A stretch of 64,000 nucleotides of DNA from Variovorax sp. PBS-H4 (GTDB lineage: Bacteria > Pseudomonadota > Gammaproteobacteria > Burkholderiales > Burkholderiaceae_C): NCBI RefSeq assembly GCF_901827205.1, contig NZ_LR594675.1, positions 3,286,001 to 3,350,000 on the forward strand, in the 5' to 3' direction. The position numbers and the translations under genes were made by a program. The first letter of the stretch is position 1. Each line of letters begins with the position of its first letter. Of this stretch, positions 18,343-27,748 are shown piece by piece. The notes under the pieces were generated by a model. It was not told where the DNA came from, searched no databases, and saw nothing but the letters and a program-made list of their open reading frames with translations.

Positions 18343-18374
18343 GAACAAAAAAGCGGCCCGCGGGCCGCTTTTTT
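18343..18374. terminator. Bidirectional rho-independent terminator
   Basis: A perfect 20-base palindrome AAGCGGCCCG/CGGGCCGCTT lies at 18351-18370. It is preceded by an A run and followed by a T run, so it can terminate both the ppiC transcript and the convergent purL transcript. It occupies almost all of the 57 bp between the two stops. Confidence 0.9.
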
Positions 18375-18382
18375 CATGGGGC

Positions 18383-21300
18383 TCAGCCCACCCACTTCCG
18401 CGCGTTGCGCCAGATCCGCATCCACGGGCTGAGCGCGCTCTTGTCCCCCGGGGTCCAGCTCATCTGGATATTGCGGAACACCCGCTCCGGATGCGGCATG
18501 ACCGCGGTAAAGCGGCCATCGGCGGTGGTCACTGCCGTCAGGCCGCCCGCGCTGCCGTTGGGATTGAAGGGATAACGCTCCGTCGCTTGCCCATGGTTGT
18601 CGACGAAGCGCATCGCCGCGATGGCCTTCGCCGGGTCGCCCCGGTGCTTGAAGTTCGCATAGCCCTCGCCATGCGCCACCGCAATGGGCAGCCGGCTGCC
18701 GGCCATGCCCGCAAAGAACACGCTGGGTGAATCGAGCACCTCGACCATCGACAGCCGCGCCTCGAAGCGCTCGCTCTGGTTGGTGGTGAAGCGCGGCCAG
18801 TGCTCCGCGCCAGGAATGATGTCAGCCAGTTCGGCAAACATCTGGCAGCCGTTGCACACGCCCAGGCCAAAGGTGTCGGCGCGGCCGAAGAAGGCCTTGA
18901 ACTGCTCGCTCAGCTTCGGGTTGAAGGTGATGCTTCGCGCCCAGCCGATGCCGGCGCCCAACGTGTCGCCGTAGCTGAAGCCGCCGCAGGCCACCACACC
19001 CTTGAAGTCGGCCAGGTCGGCCCGGCCGGTCTGCAGGTCGGTCATGTGCACGTCGAAGGATTCGAAGCCTGCCTCATGAAAGGCATAGGCCATCTCGACG
19101 TGCGAGTTGACGCCCTGCTCGCGCAGGATCGCGACCCTGGGCCGCGCGAGGTTGAGGAAAGGCGCGGCCACGTCCTCCTCGACGCCGGGCGCCAGGTGCA
19201 CGTGCCGGCCCGGGTCCTGCGGCTCGCCTGCGGCGGCATGCTCGGCGTCCGCGCAGTCCGGGTTGTCGCGCACGCGGCAGATCTTCCAGCTCACCGCGTC
19301 CCAGACCTGGTGCAAGTCGTGCAGCCTGGCGCTGAAGATGGCCTTGGCATCGCGCCACACCTCCACCTTGCCCTTGCCGGCGTCGATGGCCGAGGCGTCG
19401 GGCCGGGTCTTGCCGACGAAATGGCTGTGCGCGCTGAGGCCGTGCGCGCGCAGCGTCTGCATCACCTCGTTGCGTTCGGCGGTTCGCACCTGCAGCAGCA
19501 TGCCGAGTTCTTCGTTGAAGAGCGCCTTCAGGCTGAGCTCCTCGCGCCGGGCACTGACCTGGCCGGCCCAGTTCTTGGCATCGCCGTACTCGGCGCGGCT
19601 GTCGCTGATGCCGTCGCCTTCGGTCACCAGCAGGTCGATGTTGAGGGCGACGCCCACATGGCCGGCAAAGGCCATCTCGCAGGCGGCGGCGAACAGGCCA
19701 CCGTCGCTGCGGTCGTGCATCGCGAGGATCTTGCCCTCGGCGCGCAGCGCGTTGACGGCCGCCACGAGCTTGACGAGGTCCTGCGGGTCGTCGAGGTCCG
19801 GCACCCTGTCGCCGCTCTGCGCGAGCGCCTGGGCCAGGATGCTGCCCGCCATGCGATTCCGGCCCCGTCCCAGGTCGATCAGGACGAGCGTGCTGTCGGG
19901 CTCGGTCGCATCCAGCTGCGGCGTCAAGGTGCCGCGCACGTCGGCCAGGGTGGCAAAGGCGCTCACGATCAGGCTCACGGGCGAGCTGACCTTCTTCTGT
20001 TCGCCGCCCTGGTCCTGCCACTGGGTGCGCATGGACAGGGAATCCTTCCCCACCGGAATGGAGATGCCGAGCGCCGGGCAGAGTTCGAGTCCCACGGCCT
20101 TCACGGTCTCGTACAGCGCCGCATCCTCGCCCGGTTCGCCGCAGGCCGCCATCCAGTTGGCCGACAGCTTGACGCGCGAGAGCTCGATGGGCGCAGCCAG
20201 CAGGTTGGTAATGGCTTCCGCCACCGCCATCCGCCCGGATGCCGGTGCGTCGATAGCGGCCAGCGGAGTGCGCTCGCCCATGCTCATCGCCTCGCCGGCA
20301 AAGCCCTTGTAGTCGGCCAGGGTCACCGCGCAGTCGGCCACCGGCACCTGCCAGGGGCCGACCATCTGATCGCGATGACTGAGCCCGCCGACGGTGCGGT
20401 CGCCGATGGTGACAAGGAAGCGCTTGGAGGCGACAGTGGGGTGAGAGAGGACGTCGATGGCTGCCTTCTGCAGGTCGACGCCGGTCAGCTCGAGGGGCTT
20501 GAACTTGCGGCCGACGCGCTTCACGTCGCGCAGCATCTTGGGGGGCTTGCCGAGAAGAACGTCCATGGGCATGTCGACGGGTGGTGGAGTGTCCTCGTCC
20601 GCCACGACCAGTTGCCGCTCCTCCGTGGCCACGCCCACCACGGCAAACGGACACCGCTCCCGCTCGCAGAACGCCTGGAACTCCAGCAGCGACTGCGGCG
20701 CGATCGCCAGCACATAGCGCTCCTGGCTCTCGTTGCACCAGATCTCCTTCGGCGCCAGGCCCGATTCCTCCAGCGGCACGGCGCGCAGGTCGAAGCGCGC
20801 GCCCCGGCCCGCATCGTTGGTGAGCTCCGGGAAGGCATTGCTCAGTCCACCTGCACCCACGTCATGGATCGCCAGGATCGGATTCGCCGCGCCTTGCTGC
20901 CAGCAATGGTTGATGACCTCCTGAGCGCGTCTCTCGATTTCGGGATTGCCGCGCTGCACCGAGTCGAAGTCCAGTTCCGCCGCATTGGCGCCGGTGGCCA
21001 TCGAGCTCGCCGCACTACCGCCCATGCCGATGCGCATGCCCGGCCCGCCCAGCTGGATCAGCAGCGTGCCCGCGGGAAACTGGATCTTCTTCGTCTGGCC
21101 CGCATCGATGCTGCCGAGGCCACCCGCGATCATGATCGGCTTGTGGTAGCCGCGTTGCAGCGTGTCGCGCTCGCTCGCGATGGCCTGCTCGTACTCGCGA
21201 AAGTAGCCAAGCAGGTTGGGCCGGCCGAACTCGTTGTTGAAGGCGGCCCCGCCAAGCGGGCCGTCGGTCATGATCTGCAACGGGCTGGCGATGTGGTCGG

Positions 21301-22366
21301 GCTTGCCGTAACTGTGCTCGTCGGGCCAGAGCTTCGAGACAGTGAAGCCGGTCAGCCCGGCCTTGGGCTTGGAGCCGCGGCCGGTGGCGCCCTCGTCGCG
21401 GATCTCGCCGCCGGCACCGGTGGAGGCGCCCGGAAAAGGCGAGATCGCGGTTGGATGATTGTGCGTCTCGACCTTCATCAGCACGTGGTTCAGCGCATCC
21501 TGCCGGCCGTAGGGGCCAGCGGCCGAAGTCGCGACAAAGCGCTCGATGCGCGAGCCTTCCATGATCGAGGCGTTGTCGGCGTAAGCCACCACGGTGTGCT
21601 GCGGGTTCTGGCGTTCGGTGTGCCGGATCATCGAAAACAGGCTCTGCGGCTGCGGCTCGCCATCGATCACGAAATCTGCGTTGAAGATCTTGTGGCGGCA
21701 GTGCTCGCTGTTGGCCTGGGCGAACATCATCAGCTCGACGTCGCTCGGGTTGCGGCCGAGTCGGGTGAAGGCTTCGACCAGGTAGTCGATCTCGTCCTCG
21801 GCCAATGCCAGGCCGAAGCGCTTGTTGGCCTCGACGAGCGCGGCGCGCCCGTCGGCCAGAACATCCACCTGCGCCACCGGCTGGCCCGGCAACTCCGCGA
21901 ACAGCGCCGCTGCCTGCTTGAGCCCGGTCAGCACCGATTCGGTCATGCGGTCGTGCAACAGTGCAGCCACCGCGGCCAGCCGATCCTCGTGCAGCACCGG
22001 CGCCTTGCCGAGCAGCGGGGCCTTGAGTACCAGGTCGTACTGCGTGACGCGCTCGACCCGGCGCAGCGCCAATCCGCAGTTGTGGGCAATGTCGGTGGCT
22101 TTCGAGGCCCAGGGCGAGACGGTGCCCAGGCGCGGCGTGACGACGAGCACCGGCCCCGCCTTCGCGGGCGCGTCGAAGGGCTCGCCGTAGTCCAGCAAGG
22201 CGGCGAAGCGCTCGCGTTCGGCGCCTTCGAGCGCATGGTCGGTCGCAACCAGGTGCACGAAGTGCGCCGAAACGCCCACGATGAGCGGCTCGACGGCCTG
22301 CAGCCTGGGCAGCAGTTGCCGTCCCCGGAACTCACTGAGCGCGCTGCCGCCCTCGAAGAAGGTCAC
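18383..22366 (-). CDS. purL: Phosphoribosylformylglycinamidine synthase PurL
   Basis: Fourth step of purine synthesis: converts FGAR to FGAM using glutamine and ATP. The large single-chain form (about 1,327 aa) has an N-terminal domain (FEGGSALSEFRGRQLLPRL), two AIRS-like halves (ETHNHPTAISPFPGAST; DRTVGGLSHRDQMVGPWQVP) and a C-terminal glutamine amidotransferase domain with the nucleophile in GVCNGCQM. No ATG fits the family start. GTG codons at 22364-22366, 22409-22411 and 22484-22486 are in frame; the first gives MTFFEGG, closest to known PurL starts, but none has a good ribosome-binding site. The gene is alone, convergent with ppiC and divergent from map. Confidence 0.95.
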   Translation of the reverse strand: MTFFEGGSALSEFRGRQLLPRLQAVEPLIVGVSAHFVHLVATDHALEGAERERFAALLDYGEPFDAPAKAGPVLVVTPRLGTVSPWASKATDIAHNCGLALRRVERVTQYDLVLKAPLLGKAPVLHEDRLAAVAALLHDRMTESVLTGLKQAAALFAELPGQPVAQVDVLADGRAALVEANKRFGLALAEDEIDYLVEAFTRLGRNPSDVELMMFAQANSEHCRHKIFNADFVIDGEPQPQSLFSMIRHTERQNPQHTVVAYADNASIMEGSRIERFVATSAAGPYGRQDALNHVLMKVETHNHPTAISPFPGASTGAGGEIRDEGATGRGSKPKAGLTGFTVSKLWPDEHSYGKPDHIASPLQIMTDGPLGGAAFNNEFGRPNLLGYFREYEQAIASERDTLQRGYHKPIMIAGGLGSIDAGQTKKIQFPAGTLLIQLGGPGMRIGMGGSAASSMATGANAAELDFDSVQRGNPEIERRAQEVINHCWQQGAANPILAIHDVGAGGLSNAFPELTNDAGRGARFDLRAVPLEESGLAPKEIWCNESQERYVLAIAPQSLLEFQAFCERERCPFAVVGVATEERQLVVADEDTPPPVDMPMDVLLGKPPKMLRDVKRVGRKFKPLELTGVDLQKAAIDVLSHPTVASKRFLVTIGDRTVGGLSHRDQMVGPWQVPVADCAVTLADYKGFAGEAMSMGERTPLAAIDAPASGRMAVAEAITNLLAAPIELSRVKLSANWMAACGEPGEDAALYETVKAVGLELCPALGISIPVGKDSLSMRTQWQDQGGEQKKVSSPVSLIVSAFATLADVRGTLTPQLDATEPDSTLVLIDLGRGRNRMAGSILAQALAQSGDRVPDLDDPQDLVKLVAAVNALRAEGKILAMHDRSDGGLFAAACEMAFAGHVGVALNIDLLVTEGDGISDSRAEYGDAKNWAGQVSARREELSLKALFNEELGMLLQVRTAERNEVMQTLRAHGLSAHSHFVGKTRPDASAIDAGKGKVEVWRDAKAIFSARLHDLHQVWDAVSWKICRVRDNPDCADAEHAAAGEPQDPGRHVHLAPGVEEDVAAPFLNLARPRVAILREQGVNSHVEMAYAFHEAGFESFDVHMTDLQTGRADLADFKGVVACGGFSYGDTLGAGIGWARSITFNPKLSEQFKAFFGRADTFGLGVCNGCQMFAELADIIPGAEHWPRFTTNQSERFEARLSMVEVLDSPSVFFAGMAGSRLPIAVAHGEGYANFKHRGDPAKAIAAMRFVDNHGQATERYPFNPNGSAGGLTAVTTADGRFTAVMPHPERVFRNIQMSWTPGDKSALSPWMRIWRNARKWVG

Positions 22367-22689
22367 GACCGGGGGCAGGGGATGGAGGGGCGCATTCAGG
22401 GGCAGGATCACGATCGGATCGGCCGTCGGGCCGCGTTGGAAACCAGGAGATGAAGTCGGCGGCCGCTGACCAGTCCACTGGATCACTGAAATGACACCCG
22501 CTGTCCATGCGATACGAGCCGCGCTGCGGCGTTGCGAATGCTCGCAATGCCACCGGCATCGCTGCGCTTCGCGCCTTGCATCGCAGCCCGTCTCGCATGT
22601 CCCTCGGGCGCCATTTCAATGACCCAGCGGACAGGGCCATCCGCGCCGAGGCCGGAATTTTAGCGGGGCGGATGGGATAATTCCGGCCC

Positions 22690-23514
22690 ATGAGCATCAC
22701 CTACAAAGACGCCGAGGGCGTGGCCGGCATGCGCACCGCGTGCCGCCTCGCAGCCGAAGTGCTGGACTACCTGACCCCGCACGTGAAGCCCGGCATGACC
22801 ACGAACGAGATCGACAAGCTCGCGCACGACTACATCACGCAGGTCCAGGGCGCGATCCCGGCCCCCCTCAACTACATGGGCGCCTCGAGCGTGCCCTACC
22901 CCAAGTCCGTCTGCACGTCGGTCAACCACGTGGTCTGCCACGGCATTCCGAACGACAAGCCGCTCAAGAAGGGCGACATCGTCAACATCGACGTCACGGT
23001 CATCAAGGACGGCTGGCACGGCGACACCAGCCGCATGTTCGTCGTGGGCGATGCCTCGATCGCGGCCAAGCGGCTGTGCGCCCTCACCTACGAGGCCATG
23101 TGGCACGGCATCGTCAAGGTCAAGCCGGGCGTGCACCTGGGCGACATCGGCTTCGCCATCCAGCGCTTCGCCGAAAGCAACGGCTTTTCGGTGGTGCGCG
23201 AGTTCTGCGGCCACGGCATCGGCCGCGGTTTCCACGAGGAGCCGCAGGTGCTGCACTACGGCAAGCCCGGCACGCTCGATGAGCTCAAGCCCGGCATGAC
23301 CTTCACCATCGAGCCGATGATCAACGCCGGCAAGCGCGACATCAAGGAAGACGCGCGGGGCGGCCAGTATGACGGCTGGACGATCGTCACCCGCGACCAC
23401 TCGCTGTCGGCGCAATGGGAGCACACGGTGCTGGTCACCGAGACCGGCTACGAGGTGCTCACGCTCTCGCCCGGCAGCCCGCCGCCGCCTGCGTTCGCCA
23501 GCGCATCGGCCTGA
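22690..23514 (+). CDS. map: Methionine aminopeptidase type I
   Basis: Removes the initiator methionine from nascent proteins. The 274 aa protein shows the metal ligands in order: D in VNIDVTVIKDGWHGDTSRMF (two aspartates, about residues 101-112), H in FCGHGIGRGFHEEP, E in FTIEPMI and E in WEHTVLVTE. The substrate histidine is in VCHGIP. The start is ATG 22690. The roughly 200 bp upstream, shared with divergent purL, contains GC-rich imperfect repeats but no recognisable element. A Pro/Ala-rich tail (SPPPPAFASASA) extends past the usual end. Confidence 0.96.
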   Translation: MSITYKDAEGVAGMRTACRLAAEVLDYLTPHVKPGMTTNEIDKLAHDYITQVQGAIPAPLNYMGASSVPYPKSVCTSVNHVVCHGIPNDKPLKKGDIVNIDVTVIKDGWHGDTSRMFVVGDASIAAKRLCALTYEAMWHGIVKVKPGVHLGDIGFAIQRFAESNGFSVVREFCGHGIGRGFHEEPQVLHYGKPGTLDELKPGMTFTIEPMINAGKRDIKEDARGGQYDGWTIVTRDHSLSAQWEHTVLVTETGYEVLTLSPGSPPPPAFASASA

Positions 23515-23543
23515 AGGCGGTGTCCAGCCTTCGGCGGGCTGCC

Positions 23544-26132
23544 ATGGTGGACATTGCCTCCCTGCGCGACGCGTACCGCACGCACAAGCTTGCGCTGTAC
23601 GACCAGGCACGCAGCGCACGCGCGCCCACACGCAGCGTGCACACCGTGCTGCGCCAGTTGTCAGCGTTGGCAGACGAGGCCCTCAATGCGCTGTGGGAGG
23701 ACGCGGGCTTCGGCAACCGCCTCGCACTGGTCGCAGTGGGCGGCTTCGGGCGCGGCGAGTTGTTCCCCTTCTCCGACGTCGATGTGCTGCTGCTGCTGCC
23801 CGCCGACCATGCCACCGAGATCGAACCGGCGCACATGGAGGCTTTCATCGGACATTGCTGGGACGCGGGCCTCGAGATCGGCTCCAGCGTGCGCACGGTG
23901 GACGAATGCCTGGCCGAGGCCGCCAAGGACGTCACGGTCCAGACCTCGCTGCTGGAGTCGCGTCTCGTCGCCGGCGACAAGAAGCTTTACACCGCCTTTC
24001 GCAAGAGCTTCCTCGCCGACATCGACCCGCACGCCTTCTTCGCGGCCAAGACCCAGGAAATGCGGCATCGGCACCAGAAGTACGAGAACACGCCCTATGC
24101 GCTGGAGCCCAACTGCAAGGAATCACCGGGCGGGCTGCGCGACCTGCAGACCGTGCTCTGGGTCGCCAAGGCGGCCGGCTTCGGCAGGCGCTGGGACGAC
24201 CTGGCAAAGAACGGCCTGGCCACGCCTTTCGAGGTACAGCAGATCAAGCGCAACGAGGCGCTGCTGAGCCTGATCCGAGCCCGCCTGCACCTGATCGCCA
24301 ACCGGCGCGAGGACCGCCTGGTGTTCGACCTGCAGACCGCCGTGGCCGCCACCTTCGGCTACGGCGGCGAGTCGCAGCGCAAAGCCAGCGAGGCGCTCAT
24401 GCGCCGCTACTACTGGGCCGCCAAGGCGGTGACGCAGCTCAACCAGATCCTGCTGCTCAACATCGCCGACCGGCTGAATCCGCAGGAGGAGCAGGCCACC
24501 CGGATCAACGAGCGCTTCTTCGAAAAAGGCGGGCTGATCGAGGTCGCAAGCGACGATCTGTACCTCAAGGATCCGCACGCAATCCTCGAGACCTTCCTGC
24601 TCTACCAGAAGACCATCGGCGTGAACGGGCTGTCGGCGCGCACGCTGCGCGCGCTCTACAACGCGCGCCACGTGATGGACAGCAAGTTCCGCAACGACCG
24701 CGTGAACCATGCGACCTTCATGCGCATCCTGCTGGAGCCGCGCGGCATCACGCACGCGTTCAGGCTGATGAACCAGACCTCGGTACTGGGCCGATACCTG
24801 CGCGTGTTCCGCAGCATCGTGGGCCAGATGCAGCATGACCTGTTCCACGTCTACACGGTCGACCAGCACATCCTGATGGTGCTGCGCAACGTGCGCCGCT
24901 TCTTCATCGTCGAGCACGCGCACGAATACCCCTTCTGCTCGCAGCTCGCGGGCGGCTGGGACAAGCCATGGATCCTCTATGTCGCGGCCTTGTTCCACGA
25001 CATTGCGAAGGGGCGCGGCGGCGACCATTCGGAACTGGGTTCGCGCGACGTCCGGCGCTTCTGCCGCCAGCACGAGATCCCACGCGAGGACGCCAAGCTG
25101 ATCGAGTTCCTCGTCTCCGAGCACCTCGTGATGAGCCAGGTCGCGCAAAAGCAGGACCTGAGCGATCCCGAGGTGATCGGCGGCTTCGCCAAGCGGGTGG
25201 GCAACGAGCGCTACCTGACGGCGCTGTACCTCCTCACCATCGCCGACATCCGCGGCACCTCGCCGCGTGTATGGAACGCGTGGAAAGGCAAGCTGCTCGA
25301 GGACCTCTACCGGTCCACATTGCGGGCGCTGGGCGGCCGCATGCCCGACCCGGGCGCCGAGGTGGAGGCCCGCAAACGCGACGCGCTGGTGCAACTGGCC
25401 TTGTATGCGCAGCCCTTCGAGGCGCACAAGGCGCTGTGGGAAACACTCGACGTCGGGTACTTCATGCGTCACGACGCCTCCGAGATCGCCTGGCACACCA
25501 AGCAGCTGTCGCGCCACGTGCCGCCCAGGAACGTGCCGGTCGACCCGCATGCGCCCGCGATCGTGCGGGCCCGGCTCTCACCGGTGGGCGAAGGGCTGCA
25601 GGTGGTGGTCTACACGCCCGACCAGGCCGATCTGTTCGCGCGCATCTGCGGCTACTTCGACCAGTCCTCCTTCAGCATCCTCGACGCCAAGGTGCACACG
25701 GCCACGAACGGCTACGCGCTCGACACCTTCCAGGTCGTCACCACCTTCATTCCCGAGCACTACCGCGACCTGATCAGCATGGTCGAGACCGGCCTGGCGA
25801 AGACGCTGGACGAGGCCGGCCCGCTGCCTTCGCCCAGCAAGGGCCGGGTGTCGCGCCGGGTACGCAGCTTCCCGGTCAAGCCGCGAGTCAGCCTGTTGCC
25901 CGACGACAAGGCGCAGCGTTGGCTGCTCAACATCTCGGCGAGCGACCGGGCTGGCCTCCTGTACTCGGTGGCGCGCGTGCTGGCGCGTCATCACCTCAAC
26001 CTGCAGCTCGCCAAGATCACCACGCTGGGCGAGCGGGTCGAGGACACCTTCCTGATCAGCGGGCCCGAGCTGCAGGGCCAGCGCACGCAGGCGACCATCG
26101 AGACCGAGCTGCTCGAAGCACTGGCAGCCTGA
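23544..26132 (+). CDS. glnD: [Protein-PII] uridylyltransferase / uridylyl-removing enzyme GlnD
   Basis: Nitrogen sensor that uridylylates and deuridylylates PII proteins according to glutamine. The 862 aa chain has the nucleotidyltransferase motif GGFGRGELFPFSDVDVLLLL (a G-G-x-G-R-x-E, S-D-x-D pattern at about 68-87). A linker follows, then an HD domain (LFHDIAKGRGGDHSELG at about 493-509) and two C-terminal ACT domains (VYTPDQADLFARICG; ISASDRAGLLYSVARVLARH). The ATG at 23544 gives the usual start MVDIASLRDAYRTHK; the frame is open 43 codons upstream into map. It starts 29 bp after map, the common map-glnD order of Burkholderiales. Confidence 0.96.
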   Translation: MVDIASLRDAYRTHKLALYDQARSARAPTRSVHTVLRQLSALADEALNALWEDAGFGNRLALVAVGGFGRGELFPFSDVDVLLLLPADHATEIEPAHMEAFIGHCWDAGLEIGSSVRTVDECLAEAAKDVTVQTSLLESRLVAGDKKLYTAFRKSFLADIDPHAFFAAKTQEMRHRHQKYENTPYALEPNCKESPGGLRDLQTVLWVAKAAGFGRRWDDLAKNGLATPFEVQQIKRNEALLSLIRARLHLIANRREDRLVFDLQTAVAATFGYGGESQRKASEALMRRYYWAAKAVTQLNQILLLNIADRLNPQEEQATRINERFFEKGGLIEVASDDLYLKDPHAILETFLLYQKTIGVNGLSARTLRALYNARHVMDSKFRNDRVNHATFMRILLEPRGITHAFRLMNQTSVLGRYLRVFRSIVGQMQHDLFHVYTVDQHILMVLRNVRRFFIVEHAHEYPFCSQLAGGWDKPWILYVAALFHDIAKGRGGDHSELGSRDVRRFCRQHEIPREDAKLIEFLVSEHLVMSQVAQKQDLSDPEVIGGFAKRVGNERYLTALYLLTIADIRGTSPRVWNAWKGKLLEDLYRSTLRALGGRMPDPGAEVEARKRDALVQLALYAQPFEAHKALWETLDVGYFMRHDASEIAWHTKQLSRHVPPRNVPVDPHAPAIVRARLSPVGEGLQVVVYTPDQADLFARICGYFDQSSFSILDAKVHTATNGYALDTFQVVTTFIPEHYRDLISMVETGLAKTLDEAGPLPSPSKGRVSRRVRSFPVKPRVSLLPDDKAQRWLLNISASDRAGLLYSVARVLARHHLNLQLAKITTLGERVEDTFLISGPELQGQRTQATIETELLEALAA

Positions 26133-26233
26133 GCCTGCAGCAGTCTCCCCAGGTCACCAGTGGACGGCCAGGAGATCGTGCACGGAATCGACCACAATCG
26201 CCCCTGTTTTTTTAACAACAGAAAGGCTTCGAC

Positions 26234-26638
26234 ATGATCCGTTCCGACGACACCGGCAAGCTCGTACTCCGCGTCGCCCTGGGCGTCCTCATCCTGCTGC
26301 ACGGTATCGCGAAGATCAGTGGCGGCGTGGGCTTCGTATCCACCATGCTGGCTTCGCACGGCTTGCCGGGCGCCTTGGCCTACCTGGTCTATGTCGGTGA
26401 AATCATCGCGCCGGTGCTGCTGATCATCGGCCTCTATACGCGGCCTGCGGCGTGGATCGTGGTCATCAACATGCTGGTCGCGGTCTGGCTGGTCCACATG
26501 AAGCAGATCGGCCTGCTCAACAAGCAAGGCGGCTGGGAGCTCGAGCTGCAGGGCATGTTCTTCTTCAGCGCGCTGGCCGTGGCCTTCATGGGCGCCGGGC
26601 GCTTCAGCATCGGCGGGAGCGGCGGGCGCTACAACTGA
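26234..26638 (+). CDS. DoxX family membrane protein
   Basis: A 134 aa inner-membrane protein with four hydrophobic helices: about residues 8-25, 45-66, 70-92 and 105-125. The motifs LHGIAKI near residue 20 and YVGEIIAPVLLIIGLYTRPAA (about 47-67) are typical of DoxX/YphA-type proteins. Its biochemical role is unknown; some DoxX members function in thiol stress. The start is ATG 26234, with GAAAGG nine bases upstream. It is convergent with def, only six bases between stops, and no hairpin terminator is seen. Confidence 0.9.
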   Translation: MIRSDDTGKLVLRVALGVLILLHGIAKISGGVGFVSTMLASHGLPGALAYLVYVGEIIAPVLLIIGLYTRPAAWIVVINMLVAVWLVHMKQIGLLNKQGGWELELQGMFFFSALAVAFMGAGRFSIGGSGGRYN

Positions 26639-26644
26639 ACGCCG

Positions 26645-27184
26645 CTACTCGTCTTCGCTCGCATCGAGGCCCGGGAACAGGATCTCGGTGTAGCCGAAGC
26701 GCGAGAAATCGCGCACCCGCATCGGGTAGAGCTTGCCCAGAAGGTGGTCGACCTCGTGCTGCACCACGCGTGCGTGGAAGCCGGTGACGGTGCGGTCGAT
26801 GGGTTCGCCATAGGGGTCGAAGCCGCTATAGCGGATGTGCGCGAAGCGCGGCACCACGCCGCGCAGCCCCGGCACGGACAGGCAGCCTTCCCAGCCCTCC
26901 TCCTCCGCGTCGCCGATCGGCGTGATGACGGGATTGATCAGCACGGTGCGCGGCACGGCAGGCGCATCCGGATAGCGCGGATTGACGGTGTCGGTGCCGA
27001 AGATCACGAGCTGCTGGTCGACGCCGATCTGCGGCGCGGCGAGGCCCGCCCCGTTTACCGCGTGCATGGTCTCGAACATGTCGCGCACGAGCAGATGAAG
27101 CTCGTCGGTGTCGAATTCAGCGACCGGCTGTGCAATGCGCAGCAGCCGGGGGTCGCCCATCATCAGGATTTCGCGTACCGTCAT
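26645..27184 (-). CDS. def: Peptide deformylase
   Basis: A metalloenzyme that removes the N-formyl group from new proteins. The 179 aa protein carries all three family motifs: GAGLAAPQ (motif 1), EGCLSVPG (motif 2, Cys metal ligand) and QHEVDHL (motif 3, HExxH). ATG 27182-27184 gives MTVREIL, the typical start; another ATG three codons upstream (27191-27193) is possible and neither has a strong ribosome-binding site. The much longer open frame upstream overlaps the neighbouring lipoprotein gene and is not coding. A separate def usually exists beside fmt, so this may be a second copy. Confidence 0.93.
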   Translation of the reverse strand: MTVREILMMGDPRLLRIAQPVAEFDTDELHLLVRDMFETMHAVNGAGLAAPQIGVDQQLVIFGTDTVNPRYPDAPAVPRTVLINPVITPIGDAEEEGWEGCLSVPGLRGVVPRFAHIRYSGFDPYGEPIDRTVTGFHARVVQHEVDHLLGKLYPMRVRDFSRFGYTEILFPGLDASEDE

Positions 27185-27224
27185 GGCCGCCATTATCGCG
27201 ACCGTGCACCCCGGCCGCGCAGCC

Positions 27225-27650
27225 TCAGGGAGGCGTCTGGTTGCGCGAGTCCGGCGAACTGAGCATGCGGTTGATCTCGCGCGCACTGCGGCCCGGAGGA
27301 ATCGGCACCTGCGTGCCGGCAACACCGCCGGTCCGCGGGCCCAGGCCGGGCGGCGGCGGCACGGGAACGCCGGGGCGTACCCCGCTCCAACCGGAGCGCG
27401 GATGGTCTGCATACGGGTAGTAGCCCGGGCGCCCGTGGTCGTAGCGGTACGGATAGGGATAACGCGGCCGGGAGTAGTAGCCACCGTCGATATAGACGTT
27501 CGGCTGGACCACGACCGGCCCCGGGTCGGAATAGTAGGGGTAGGGGTCGGAGTACCCGTAGGAGCCTCCCGGCACGGCCACGCAGCCGCCCAGCAGGGCC
27601 GCCCCGCCGACGACGGCGCCCACACCCCATAGCCGAAGATTCTTGATCAT
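27225..27650 (-). CDS. Tyr/Pro/Gly-rich lipoprotein, function unknown
   Basis: A 141 aa small secreted lipoprotein. The signal sequence (residues 1-21) ends in a lipobox L-L-G-G-C, with Cys at about 22. The mature part is low complexity, with repeated Tyr-Pro, Asp-Pro and Arg-Pro-rich stretches (YGYSDPYPYYSDPG, RPRYPYPYRYDHG), and ends RSAREINRMLSSPDSRNQTPP as its C-terminal 21 positions. ATG 27648-27650 with AGGAGT upstream. Such Tyr/Pro-rich lipoproteins are common in Burkholderiales, and no activity is assigned. It lies between def and ligA on the same strand. Confidence 0.82.
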   Translation of the reverse strand: MIKNLRLWGVGAVVGGAALLGGCVAVPGGSYGYSDPYPYYSDPGPVVVQPNVYIDGGYYSRPRYPYPYRYDHGRPGYYPYADHPRSGWSGVRPGVPVPPPPGLGPRTGGVAGTQVPIPPGRSAREINRMLSSPDSRNQTPP

Positions 27651-27748
27651 GATGGACTCCTGGTAGGTACTCCTGTCAACGTCCCCTTTGTAGACCTTGT
27701 TGACTTCTGCCGGATAAAGCGCAGTAACGCCCGGTAAAGCTCGGCTCT

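Noticed and set aside
18800..22453. A 1,217-codon open frame on the plus strand opposite purL
   Set aside because: It is antisense to a clear PurL in a GC-rich region, with His/Arg/Gly/Gln-biased composition and no domain. Such antisense frames are common in this genome (also 2404-5364, 32435-34492 and 28013-29803).
26645..27625. A 326-codon frame upstream of def as one protein
   Set aside because: Only the last 179 codons are peptide deformylase; the rest is a shadow of the Tyr/Pro-rich lipoprotein gene in another frame.
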